Shown here: positions 45,001 through 52,576 of the stretch, piece after piece
Layout: every line of letters begins with the position of its first letter
How positions within the stretch are numbered: position 1 is the first letter of the stretch
From: UBA3478 sp049596955
GTDB lineage: Bacteria; Bacteroidota; Bacteroidia; Flavobacteriales; Flavobacteriaceae
Assembly (NCBI GenBank): GCA_049596955.1
Contig: JBMYMD010000011.1
Span: 1 to 64,000, forward strand
DNA: 64,000 nt
Direction of reading: 5' to 3'
Notes under the pieces: generated by a model
The model's database searches: none
The model's input: only the letters and a program-made list of their open reading frames with translations
Told to the model about the DNA's origin: nothing
Program-made: the position numbers and the translations under genes

Positions 45001-45330
45001 AATACACAGATCAATAACTCTGACTTCTATTTCTCTAATGTACTTTACGGTCCAGACGAGTTAGGAGTTTATGACGCCACGGCTCTACGTCTACAAGAAG
45101 TTTCTTTAGGATATAGCTTACCGAAAAGTTTATTAGAAAAGACTCCATTCGGTTCATTAAGTTTAACATTATCAGGTTTCAACCTTTGGTATAAGGCTTT
45201 CAATATGCCTGATGGTGCTAATTTTGATCCTAATGTTGCTGGTTTAGGTGTAGGTAATGGTCAAGGGTTTGAATACTTAAACGGTCCTTCGTCGAAACGT
45301 TACGGATTAAGTGTTAAAGCTTCATTCTAA
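42079..45330 (+). CDS. SusC/RagA-family TonB-dependent outer-membrane transporter
   Basis: Outer-membrane importer driven by TonB, working as a barrel capped by a SusD lipoprotein. Signal peptide 1-22 (ending VAFAQ); CarboxypepD_reg-like domain about 25-110 (VSGTVTDSDGLPLPGVNIVVDG, TDFDGNYSI); TonB-box-like ALEEVIVTA; plug domain with LRGKASGVNITQQSG, TIRGLQSFS and LFIVDGVPFA; then a long beta-barrel ending in phenylalanine (GLSVKASF). 1083 residues is normal. No polysaccharide lyase or glycosidase is nearby, so the substrate may be peptide or a small oligomer (inference). Confidence 0.95.
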   Translation: MKTKLNGILTLFLALVVQVAFAQEKTVSGTVTDSDGLPLPGVNIVVDGTINGTQTDFDGNYSITASVGDVLIYSYIGQQEESRTVGASNTINVQMQEDATALEEVIVTAQGIKREKQALGYAISSVGEEQLAQRTEGDIGRVLRGKASGVNITQQSGISGSGTNITIRGLQSFSQNNQPLFIVDGVPFASGTNAQGSFVDGNAGSSRFLDLDPNSIENVQVLKGLSAATLYGEQGKNGVILITTKGGSSGAVSKKNEITVTQSYFFNEIASLADYQNEYGNGFDQKFGWFFSNWGPSFRKGGSTGWGNASNFPAVYQLDTTDGTILHPYSTAGSATGIPAAFPEFQGARYKWQPYNSVGGFFRTGTVANTSINAGGTSADGKVSYNATFGHLEDKGFTPGNKLLRNNISVGGRAQLSNNFTVAGTMNYSRTSFKSPPVAASYGSNVGGSGQSVFGNIIYTPRSVDLNGLPFQNPITGGSTYYRQNNSIQHPLWTVNNAANIQTTNRAFGQMTATFNFNDNLNLLYRFGYDVYNERNVNYQNRGGIGTTAVTRSGIYETWDNNNRIWDHSVILTGDYDLSEKLDMTFNVGATSRSSNYDRQGVSSNGQNVFGVLRHFNFDNQDEIQFTTYKNILGAYAQADFGYDRILYVTLNGRNDWVSNQAVDNRQLFYKGGSLAFIPSTAFPSIKSENGINNLKVRAGYGESAGFASGFPTSVNLSLNTQAFEDDARGTIVTNSVSNTVANPGILPERYRELEAGLEASLYKNKISIDLSVYKRFTEDLIINRPLDPSTGGTTIQTNIGEIEGNGVELDLGINLVRTEDFSWDINANYNQLESIVTDLGADTDIIIYAGFTSRGNAAIPNQPLGVMVGSRVKRGPNGELSVAANGNYISEAQDPDTGLIPVIGNPTPDFILNVGNNISYKGLNFSFLFNHVQGGDLYAQTVQTLLGRGLITETIDRENTYILPGIGPDGQPNNTQINNSDFYFSNVLYGPDELGVYDATALRLQEVSLGYSLPKSLLEKTPFGSLSLTLSGFNLWYKAFNMPDGANFDPNVAGLGVGNGQGFEYLNGPSSKRYGLSVKASF

Positions 45331-45357
45331 TCATAAAACATTTATTAGTAAATCATT

Positions 45358-47004
45358 ATGAAAAATTTATTTAAAATTTTAAGTGTAGTCGCGATAGTTG
45401 GAGCATTAAGCTTACAATCGTGTGAGACTACTGAACTAGATCTTAGGGAAAACCCTAATGCTCTGTCAAAAGATCAGGCGAGCCCTGATTTCTTGATGAA
45501 CCAAATCCAATTGAGTTTTGCAAGTTGGGTTGAGAGTTTTGGTAATATTGGAGCAGAAATGGCTCGAATTGATTACCACTCTGGTAGAACATATGAAAAT
45601 AACTTTTCTCCAAATACATTTAACGGAAGATGGTCATCAGCTTACGCTGGTATGTTCGAGGATATCAAAGCTTTAACACCATTAGCAGAAGAAGGTGGAT
45701 TAGACAATCACTTAGGTATTTCTAAATTCATCAAAGCTTATGTTGCTATTACTTTAGTGGATTACTTTGGAGATGTTCCTTTTTCGGAGGCCAACTTAGG
45801 TGGTGAAAACTTTAATCCTGTTGCCGATCCTGGCGCAACTGTATATGCATCTGCAATGGCCTTAATTGATGAGGCTATAGGTCACTTTAACGCAGGAGGT
45901 CCTGCTGTAGGAAATGACTTTTATTTCAGTGGAGATGCTGACGGTTGGATTAAAGCTTGTAATACATTAAAATTAAAAGCCTTAATTACTTCAAGATTAG
46001 TTGATTCAGGAGCAGTTTCTGCTTTCAACTCAATCGTATCTGGAGGAAATTATATAGCAAGTTCTGCAGATGATATGCAGTTCACTTGGGGTGTTGAAGA
46101 ACTTCAACCTGATTCACGTCACCCGAGATACAGAAGTGACTACACGGCAACTGGTGCTGGCTATTACCAATCAATTCACTTAATGAACTATATGTTACAG
46201 AATGACGATCCAAGAAGACGTTACTACTTCTATCGTCAAAATGCTGAAACTCCAGGTCAAGACGGTGCTCCACCAGCACTTGAAACACTTGGATGTTCAT
46301 TACAAGAAGCACCTGCACACTACGACGGATTCCCTTTCTGTGGATTACCTGATGGTTACTGGGGTAGAGATCACGGAAATGACGAAGGTATTCCACCAGA
46401 TGGATTCTTGAGAACAATGCACGGAGTTTATCCTGCTGCTGGTGCTTTTGACGACTCAACATTTGAAGGTCGAGTTCAAGGTGAGGGTGGAAAAGGAGCT
46501 GGAATTACTCCAATTATGCTTGCATCTTCTGTAGATTTCTGGCAAGCAGAAATTGCACTTCTAAGTGGAGACGCTGCTGCAGCTAAAACTGCAATGTTAG
46601 CGGGTCTTGCCAAGTCTGTAGCAAAGGTTCAAGGATTTGGTTCTCTTGATCCAACTGCTGATGATTCATTTGCACCAGATGCAGCTGCTGTTACGGCTCA
46701 CGCTGACGCTATTGCCGCCACTTTTGATGCAGCCGTAACTGCTGGTGATGCAGACGGTTGGTGGAATGTTATGGCTCAAGAATTCTTCGTTTCATTATTT
46801 GGAAACGGTAGCGATGCTTACAACTTCTACAGAAGAACAGGATATCCAAATAACTTACAACCTAATTTAGAGCCTAATCCAGGTGGATTTATTAGATCAA
46901 TGTGGTATCCAGCGAACTATACAAACACGAATTCAAGTGCTTCTCAAAAACCAGACGTAACACAAACGGTATTCTGGGATACTGGAGCTACTAGTTTATA
47001 CTAA
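45358..47004 (+). CDS. SusD/RagB-family nutrient-binding lipoprotein
   Basis: Surface lipoprotein that forms the lid of the upstream SusC barrel. Lipoprotein signal with C22 (LSLQSCETTE). The opening DLRENPNALSKDQASPDFLMNQIQ and alpha-helical repeats (SKFIKAYVAITLVDYFGDVPFSEA) place it in the SusD-like group. 548 residues. Starts 27 bases after SusC. An alanine-rich insert lies near residues 405-475 (AAAVTAHADAIAATFDAAVT), which looks unusual but remains in frame. Confidence 0.93.
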   Translation: MKNLFKILSVVAIVGALSLQSCETTELDLRENPNALSKDQASPDFLMNQIQLSFASWVESFGNIGAEMARIDYHSGRTYENNFSPNTFNGRWSSAYAGMFEDIKALTPLAEEGGLDNHLGISKFIKAYVAITLVDYFGDVPFSEANLGGENFNPVADPGATVYASAMALIDEAIGHFNAGGPAVGNDFYFSGDADGWIKACNTLKLKALITSRLVDSGAVSAFNSIVSGGNYIASSADDMQFTWGVEELQPDSRHPRYRSDYTATGAGYYQSIHLMNYMLQNDDPRRRYYFYRQNAETPGQDGAPPALETLGCSLQEAPAHYDGFPFCGLPDGYWGRDHGNDEGIPPDGFLRTMHGVYPAAGAFDDSTFEGRVQGEGGKGAGITPIMLASSVDFWQAEIALLSGDAAAAKTAMLAGLAKSVAKVQGFGSLDPTADDSFAPDAAAVTAHADAIAATFDAAVTAGDADGWWNVMAQEFFVSLFGNGSDAYNFYRRTGYPNNLQPNLEPNPGGFIRSMWYPANYTNTNSSASQKPDVTQTVFWDTGATSLY

Positions 47005-47018
47005 TAACATTAACTCTT

Positions 47019-47954
47019 ATGAAAAATATTTTTAAAAATTTAAAATACGCTTTCGTTGCGCTTGCACTTGTTGCTTGTGAGACTGAGAATAATGTAATTG
47101 ATGACGTATTTGCATCCGTTGAAAATGGAGCCTTTTTAAGATTAACTTCTACTCAAGGTTCTTCAATTAACAAAGCAGATTTATCATCAAGTGTTTCTGT
47201 GAGCTATGAATTTGATGGGGTTGATCCATCAGAGCTTTCTTCTATAGAATTTACACTTAGCTTCGTAGATAGAGATGATGAGGATGGTGTGGATGAAAAT
47301 GCAGGACCAATTTCAATTGGTTCGGTAACTGCAGCCGATCTTTCTCCTTCTCAATTCGGAAAGCCATCAGGAACAATCTCGTACAACTTTGGTGAAGCTT
47401 TAGCAGCTTTAGGCCTTAGTGCAGATCAAGTAAATGGAGGTGACCGCTTTCAATTGGGTATGACAGCTGTTTTAACAGATGGTCGCTCATTTGGACCAGG
47501 ACAGGCTAATGGTAACGTTTCAGCAGTTGGAGGTTACTACTCATCGCCTTATGTCTTTACTTCTTCGGTAGTTTGTTTATTCCCTATCACACCCGGTACG
47601 TGGACAGTCAACATGGCTGACTCGTACAATGATGGATGGCAGACAACTGTATCAGGAGGTGGTCCAGGACTGCAAGTCGTGCTAAGCGATGGCACAGTTT
47701 TCGCGGAAGTAGGTTTATGTTCACCATACAGTGCAGGAAGTCCTTATGACTGTACTGCTGAAACAGGTGAGGGTACTGCAACAATTGAGGTTCCTGCGGG
47801 ACTAGGTATTGTTGATTGGTACTTCCCAGGTGACTATTGGACAGAAATTTCTTTTGAAATAATCTCTCCAAGTGGTAACGTTGTAGGAACATACGGTCCT
47901 GGAACAACAGCTGGAAATCTGCCTGTTAACTTGTGTGCAGAACCTGTACAATAA
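47019..47954 (+). CDS. Lipoprotein of SusCD locus, paralog A
   Basis: 311-residue lipoprotein (C20 in LVACETE), presumably surface-exposed. The N-terminal half (about residues 20-190) is paralogous to the next gene: ETENNVIDDVF, NGAFLRLTST, FVDRDD, SPSQFGKPSGT, DGRSFGPGQANGNVSAVGGYYSSPYVF. The C-terminal part (about 195-311) begins TPGTWTVNMADSYNDGWQTT and has a DSY-DGW motif seen in secreted adhesion-type beta domains; it differs from paralog B. It ends at a strong terminator. Likely an accessory binding subunit of the importer (inference). Confidence 0.75.
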   Translation: MKNIFKNLKYAFVALALVACETENNVIDDVFASVENGAFLRLTSTQGSSINKADLSSSVSVSYEFDGVDPSELSSIEFTLSFVDRDDEDGVDENAGPISIGSVTAADLSPSQFGKPSGTISYNFGEALAALGLSADQVNGGDRFQLGMTAVLTDGRSFGPGQANGNVSAVGGYYSSPYVFTSSVVCLFPITPGTWTVNMADSYNDGWQTTVSGGGPGLQVVLSDGTVFAEVGLCSPYSAGSPYDCTAETGEGTATIEVPAGLGIVDWYFPGDYWTEISFEIISPSGNVVGTYGPGTTAGNLPVNLCAEPVQ

Positions 47955-47959
47955 ATTCA

Positions 47960-47988
47960 AGTGCCCTCTCCCTGAGGGGGCACTTTTT
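47960..47988 (+). terminator. Intrinsic terminator after paralog A
   Basis: Eleven-pair stem (one G-T pair) of AGTGCCCTCTC with GAGGGGGCACT around a three-base loop, followed by five Ts. It separates the two lipoprotein genes, so the second is either read through at lower level or has its own promoter. Confidence 0.88.
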
Positions 47989-48026
47989 AAAAATATTTTA
48001 CTCATAAGGAAAAACACTATTATAAA

Positions 48027-48971
48027 ATGAAAACAATATTTAAAAAACTATCCGTAGTCTTTTTGGCATTAATTGTGTTTGCCTGTGAGACTGAGAATAC
48101 GGTAATTGATGACGTTTTTGACACTGTTCAAAATGGTGCTATCCTAAGACAGGTGTCTACTGCGGGAGCTATTGACTTATACAATACTGCTTCTACAGTC
48201 TCAGTTACATTAGAATATCAAGACGCAGAAGGTTCGACATTGCTTAGCAATGTGAGCGTATTCCTGAGTTTCGTTGACAAAAACGGTACAGATGATTCTT
48301 TTAGCAATGTACCTTTAGGAACAATTGAAGCATCAGAATTTTCACCAAGTATATACAATTTACCAGAAGCCACTTTTACTTACAGTTTCGCCCAAGCCTT
48401 AGCGGCAGGGGGGCTTAATCAAGGTCAAATAAATGGAGGAGATCAATTTGTGCTAAATTTTCAACTCAATTTGTCAGATGGTAGATCATATGGCTCAGCG
48501 AATGTTAACGGAAACGTTGCAGCTGTAGGAGGATATTACTCTTCACCATACAGACTTGCAAACAACGTGGTATGTTTACCACCAGAAGGTTTTGCCGTTG
48601 GAACTTATTCATTTATTACAGATGCACCTCAAATGTTTGGAGGAGCATATGGAGATACATTTTCAACAGAAGTTAACATTGTTGCAACTGGCCCAACAAC
48701 AAGACAATTTATTACAGATTATCTTGGATTCGGATTGGAGCGAACGTTTGATTTCGATTTAGTCTGTGGAGACGTATTAGTTCCGCCAGGACAAGGTTCA
48801 GGTCTTGCATGTGGTGGAAATCCATTAGAGTGGGGTCCGGCATCAGACGGATCTACAGGTGCTTTTGACGGAAACGATGACTCTTCATTCACCATTGTTA
48901 TTGACAATAATACCAATGATGCTTGTGGAGCTTCAGCAACACTGCACAATTTTGTTCTTACAAAACTATAA
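48027..48971 (+). CDS. Lipoprotein of SusCD locus, paralog B
   Basis: 314-residue lipoprotein (C20 in VFACETE) sharing the N-terminal half with paralog A: ETENTVIDDVF, NGAILRQVST, SFVDKNG, FSPSIYNLPEATFTYSF, DGRSYGSANVNGNVAAVGGYYSSPYRL. The C-terminal portion from about residue 188 (PEGFAVGTYSFITDAPQMFGG) differs entirely; it contains DGNDDSSFTIVIDNNTNDACG. Module swapping after duplication is the simplest reading. No promoter motif was found between the preceding terminator and its ATG. Confidence 0.75.
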   Translation: MKTIFKKLSVVFLALIVFACETENTVIDDVFDTVQNGAILRQVSTAGAIDLYNTASTVSVTLEYQDAEGSTLLSNVSVFLSFVDKNGTDDSFSNVPLGTIEASEFSPSIYNLPEATFTYSFAQALAAGGLNQGQINGGDQFVLNFQLNLSDGRSYGSANVNGNVAAVGGYYSSPYRLANNVVCLPPEGFAVGTYSFITDAPQMFGGAYGDTFSTEVNIVATGPTTRQFITDYLGFGLERTFDFDLVCGDVLVPPGQGSGLACGGNPLEWGPASDGSTGAFDGNDDSSFTIVIDNNTNDACGASATLHNFVLTKL

Positions 48972-48990
48972 TCAGTACTGATTTATATAG

Positions 48991-49020
48991 AAAAGACCGC
49001 TTTTAAGCGGTCTTTTTTTT
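48991..49020 (+). terminator. Intrinsic terminator after paralog B
   Basis: Ten-pair stem AAAAGACCGC/GCGGTCTTTT, six-base loop, then a long T run. It closes the SusCD locus; its T run also contributes the -33 box of the next promoter. Confidence 0.9.
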
Positions 49021-49048
49021 TGTCGCAATACGATTAAATGTATATTTG
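49019..49048 (+). promoter_or_regulatory. Promoter of the secreted paralog pair
   Basis: TTTG (49019-49022), 18-base spacer, TATATTTG (49041-49048): both boxes match the Bacteroidetes consensus. The -33 box starts in the T tail of the preceding terminator. Predicted start gives a leader of only about 6 bases before the ATG at 49061, and shows that the in-frame TTG at 49046 is promoter rather than start. Confidence 0.7.
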
Positions 49049-49060
49049 AAAAAAAAATTC

Positions 49061-49771
49061 ATGAGATTCATACTATTTTTTATTTGTGTCGGATTATCAA
49101 GCCTTGTATCAGGCCAAATCGCAAACCTAGAAAACTTCTCACAACAAGGAAGAGGTGGAGAATTATTTGCATCAATGCGTAAAAAAAGAGATGTATCAAA
49201 TGATCTACCCACAGTAGGATCAGTATACATCAATGATGAATATCAAGCATGTGAAGTGTACTTCAGAAATGATATTGTAGGAAATTTTTACTATCGTCAT
49301 AATGCATTTAACGACGAAATCGAAATTAAAGAAACTGAGTACAGCGATGAAGAAGAAAGTTCATTAGCGACAGTTAAAGAACTTCGAGTGGTAAATACAG
49401 TAGACGGACGAGAGCTATCTTTAAGTACATATAAAAACAAAGAAGAAACGATTAGAAATGGTTATTTATATACACTTGTTGAAGGTGAAAAATACTCTTT
49501 ATACTACAGAAACAGAGTGCGTTTTAAAGAAGGCATGAAAGCTGTTAATTCTATGGTGCGCTCTACACCAAATAAATTCACGCATTTCACTGATTACTAC
49601 ATCGTTCAAGGCAGTGAGCCAGTAGCAAATTACTTCAGTGGAAAAATGAAAGATCTTGAAATGTTCATAAACGATGATATAGACAAGGCCAAAAGTTATT
49701 TAAAAGAAAATAAATTAAGCACAAAGAAGATTGAAGATTTAACTTCACTTTTTAGCTTCTTAAATAGCTAG
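49061..49771 (+). CDS. Secreted protein of unknown function, paralog 1
   Basis: 236 residues with a signal peptide (RFILFFICVGLSSLVSGQ) and no lipobox, so probably periplasmic or secreted. Paralogous to the next gene: both share YRHNAFNDEIEIKE / YRFNAHNNEIELKE, a central YYRNRVRFKEG / YRRTYIKFSEG block, NSMVRSTPNKFTHFTDYYIV / NSMVIATNDKFTPYQDYFVE and a C-terminal amphipathic helix. I do not recognise the family. ATG at 49061 is chosen because the upstream TTG lies in the promoter. Confidence 0.68.
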   Translation: MRFILFFICVGLSSLVSGQIANLENFSQQGRGGELFASMRKKRDVSNDLPTVGSVYINDEYQACEVYFRNDIVGNFYYRHNAFNDEIEIKETEYSDEEESSLATVKELRVVNTVDGRELSLSTYKNKEETIRNGYLYTLVEGEKYSLYYRNRVRFKEGMKAVNSMVRSTPNKFTHFTDYYIVQGSEPVANYFSGKMKDLEMFINDDIDKAKSYLKENKLSTKKIEDLTSLFSFLNS

Positions 49772-49776
49772 TCCAT

Positions 49777-50562
49777 ATGCGTTTTCGACTTTCTTGTCTT
49801 AGCATTATTCTATTTTCAATTTATACCTCTGATATAAGTGCCCAAAGAGTCATAAATTATAATACCATTGCAGCTCCTACTTCTCCAGCTGAAAGCGAAG
49901 CATTAGCCAACATCTTTACGAGAAGGAACCCTCAAAATGACTTTTTTTACAACGACGTTAGAAATGACGTGAGTGTAGAAAAAATACTAGCTAAAGCATC
50001 GGGAAGCCCATATGTAAATCAAAAATTCAAACCGTGTAGAATCGTTTACAAAAACGAGGAGACAGGATTTGCATATTACAGATTCAATGCCCACAATAAT
50101 GAAATTGAACTCAAAGAAAATGTCGCTGCTGAAAAAATATTTTCATTAAATATAGACCCAAACATTGCCATTAAAGACTTGGAGAATAATGAATTAATAC
50201 TGCTTAAAAGAGTGTTAGATTCAAAAGAAAAAGTTTCGAATTCCTATGTAAACTTGCTCTTGACATCAAATACAATAAATCTCTATAGAAGAACGTATAT
50301 AAAATTCAGTGAAGGCACAGAAGCTACAAATTCAATGGTGATTGCCACTAACGATAAATTCACGCCTTATCAAGATTACTTCGTAGAAACTGAGAACTCC
50401 AAAGCCTTGCAATTAGTCAAGCCGAATAAGAAAAGTCTTTACGAGATATTTCCTGAATTAAAAGACTCAATAAAGTCAATAATCAAAGAACAATCCTTAA
50501 ACCTTAAGAAAGAGGATGACCTCGTAACGCTTATAGAAGGAATCTCGAAACTTATTACTTAG
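49777..50562 (+). CDS. Secreted protein of unknown function, paralog 2
   Basis: 261 residues with a signal peptide (ISAQ cleavage), paralog of the previous gene by the shared blocks listed there. It differs in a longer N-terminal region with TSPAESEALANIFTRRNPQ. Starts 5 bases after paralog 1 and ends 4 bases before rlmB, so the three are likely one transcript. Function unknown. Confidence 0.68.
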   Translation: MRFRLSCLSIILFSIYTSDISAQRVINYNTIAAPTSPAESEALANIFTRRNPQNDFFYNDVRNDVSVEKILAKASGSPYVNQKFKPCRIVYKNEETGFAYYRFNAHNNEIELKENVAAEKIFSLNIDPNIAIKDLENNELILLKRVLDSKEKVSNSYVNLLLTSNTINLYRRTYIKFSEGTEATNSMVIATNDKFTPYQDYFVETENSKALQLVKPNKKSLYEIFPELKDSIKSIIKEQSLNLKKEDDLVTLIEGISKLIT

Positions 50563-50566
50563 ACAA

Positions 50567-51298
50567 ATGTCTGATGATTACATTTTCGGAATAAGGGCCA
50601 TCCTAGAAGCTCAAAAATCAAATACCCCTATCCAAAAGGTATTCATCCAAAAAGGGTTGAAAAGTAACTTAATTCAAACTTTAGAAAGTCAATTAAGACA
50701 GCAAGACATTTCAATCTCATACGTGCCCGAAGAGCGATTTAGAAGATTTAAAAACCAAAATCACCAAGGCGCAGCTGCCTTAATTTCGCCGGTCACTTAT
50801 ATGGACTACATAGAAAAAGTTGATGCTTGTCTTCAGCAGCCCAGAAAGGCCTTTTTCTTATTATTAGATCATATTACAGATGTGCGAAACTTCGGTGCCA
50901 TACTAAGAACTGCCAATAGCGCCGGTGTAGACGCTGTAATTATCCCTTCAAGCGGAATGGCCCCAATTACCTCTGAAAGCGTTAAAAGTTCTTCAGGAGC
51001 TTTATTTACTACTTCTATTTGCAGAAGCACACATATCAAAGATGTTATTTACTATCTTCAAGGTTCAGGAGTAAAAGTAATTGCTGCTACAGAAAAAGCG
51101 GAACAGAACATCTATGATGAACCACTAGACGATCACATCGCCATAGTGATGGGTTCAGAAGATAAAGGTATACATCCTTCCATTTTGAAATTGGTAGATG
51201 CACAGGCTAAATTACCCATGTTAGGTAAGGTCGATTCTTTAAATGTTTCTGTCGCATGCGGATTATTTTTGTACGAAGTAGTACGCCAACGACTTTAA
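50567..51298 (+). CDS. rlmB: 23S rRNA 2'-O-methyltransferase RlmB (SpoU/TrmH family)
   Basis: Predicted to methylate the ribose of G2251-equivalent in 23S rRNA. N-terminal L30e-like substrate domain (DYIFGIRAILEAQKS, VPEERFRRF) and the knotted SPOUT domain: DHITDVRNFGAILRTANSAGVD, VMGSEDKGI and LGKVDSLNVSVACGLFLYEVVR. 243 residues. The final assignment to RlmB rather than a paralog rests on domain length and the VSVACG motif. Confidence 0.88.
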   Translation: MSDDYIFGIRAILEAQKSNTPIQKVFIQKGLKSNLIQTLESQLRQQDISISYVPEERFRRFKNQNHQGAAALISPVTYMDYIEKVDACLQQPRKAFFLLLDHITDVRNFGAILRTANSAGVDAVIIPSSGMAPITSESVKSSSGALFTTSICRSTHIKDVIYYLQGSGVKVIAATEKAEQNIYDEPLDDHIAIVMGSEDKGIHPSILKLVDAQAKLPMLGKVDSLNVSVACGLFLYEVVRQRL

Positions 51299-51301
51299 AC
51301 A

Positions 51302-52576
51302 ATGAATTCAATCCCATTTGCCGAGAGAGCTAGACCTCTTTCTTTACAAGATTATGTAGGTCAAGACCCGATTATCGGACCTACAGGAGTGGTAGGACGA
51401 CAAATAAAAGCCGGTCACCTCAGTTCTTTAATTTTGTGGGGGCCTCCAGGAACAGGTAAAACCACATTGGCACACCTATTAGCACAAGAACTCCAAAGGC
51501 CTATTATCGAGCTAAGCGCTATTGAAAGTAATGTTAAAGAAGTTCGAGCCGCTATTGAGCAAAGTTCAAAAAGTCAACAACTTTTTTCAAAAAAACAGTC
51601 GATCCTATTTATCGATGAAATTCATCGCTTTAGTAAATCACAGCAAGATTCGTTACTTAAGGCTGTAGAAAAAGGTATAGTTACACTTATTGGAGCCACT
51701 ACAGAAAACCCCAGTTACGAAGTAATTCCTGCCCTTCTCTCTCGCTGTCAAATCGCACAATTAAAGACCTTATCAGAGGAGGAATTAACCCAATTACTCA
51801 AAAATGCAGTATCACGAGATAACTATTTTAAAAATTGGCATATCGAACTGCAAGAACTTGATGTTCTGTTGCATCATTCCCAAGGTGATGGAAGAAAACT
51901 ATTAAACCTATTTGAAAACACCTGTGAAGGCTTAAAAGGTGAATCTGGAAGCACCAGTATTACAATTAACAATGAGAACACACGTTCATTTATTCAAACC
52001 AAGAGTTTCAAGTTTGACAAAAAAGGAAATCAACATTACGATATTGTATCTGCTCTAATTAAGTCGATAAGAGGAAGCGATGCAGATGCCTCAGTTTACT
52101 GGTTAGCTCGTATGCTCGAAGGAGGTGAAGACCTGAAATTCATATGCAGAAGATTAATCATATCCGCAACAGAAGATATTGGCCTTGCCAATCCCAATGC
52201 ATTACTTATAGCTGAAGCAACAGCAAGAAGTGTAGAACAAGTTGGAATGCCTGAATCGAGAATTATATTGAGTCAATGTGTTATTTATCTCGCCTGTTCT
52301 CCAAAGAGTAACACCGCCTATAAAGCGATTAACAAAGCAGCTGAAATCGTCAAGCAAACAGGAGATTTAGAAGTGCCTCTTCACTTGAGAAACCCCAGAA
52401 CTACATACGATAAGCAACTGGATTATGGAAAAGGTTATTTGTATCCTCACGATTTTGAGGGTAACAATCCAATACAAGACTACCTACCTAAAGAGCTAAC
52501 AGATATTCAAATGATCGACTTCAAAGCATCCTCCAGCGAAGAAAAATTAAGAAAACAATCAAATAAAAAAGATTAG
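51302..52576 (+). CDS. rarA: Replication-associated recombination protein RarA (MgsA)
   Basis: AAA+ ATPase acting at stalled replication forks. Walker A G47-PPGTGKT-T55, Walker B ILFIDEIHRFSKSQQD, sensor 1 GATTENPSYEV, and the C-terminal tetramerisation part (SIRGSDADASVYWLARML, ATARSVEQVGMPE, DYGKGYLYPHDF). 424 residues. Four bases after rlmB; the stop shares TTAG with the convergent gene. Confidence 0.94.
   Translation: MNSIPFAERARPLSLQDYVGQDPIIGPTGVVGRQIKAGHLSSLILWGPPGTGKTTLAHLLAQELQRPIIELSAIESNVKEVRAAIEQSSKSQQLFSKKQSILFIDEIHRFSKSQQDSLLKAVEKGIVTLIGATTENPSYEVIPALLSRCQIAQLKTLSEEELTQLLKNAVSRDNYFKNWHIELQELDVLLHHSQGDGRKLLNLFENTCEGLKGESGSTSITINNENTRSFIQTKSFKFDKKGNQHYDIVSALIKSIRGSDADASVYWLARMLEGGEDLKFICRRLIISATEDIGLANPNALLIAEATARSVEQVGMPESRIILSQCVIYLACSPKSNTAYKAINKAAEIVKQTGDLEVPLHLRNPRTTYDKQLDYGKGYLYPHDFEGNNPIQDYLPKELTDIQMIDFKASSSEEKLRKQSNKKD

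Noticed and set aside
46082..46462. Open frame of 126 codons opposite the SusD gene
   Set aside because: Antisense to a clear SusD coding region; low-complexity His/Gln/Leu content typical of a shadow frame.
46567..46790. Alanine-rich stretch in SusD as a sign of a frame error
   Set aside because: The frame continues to a normal C-terminus with typical SusD content, so it is a compositional feature.
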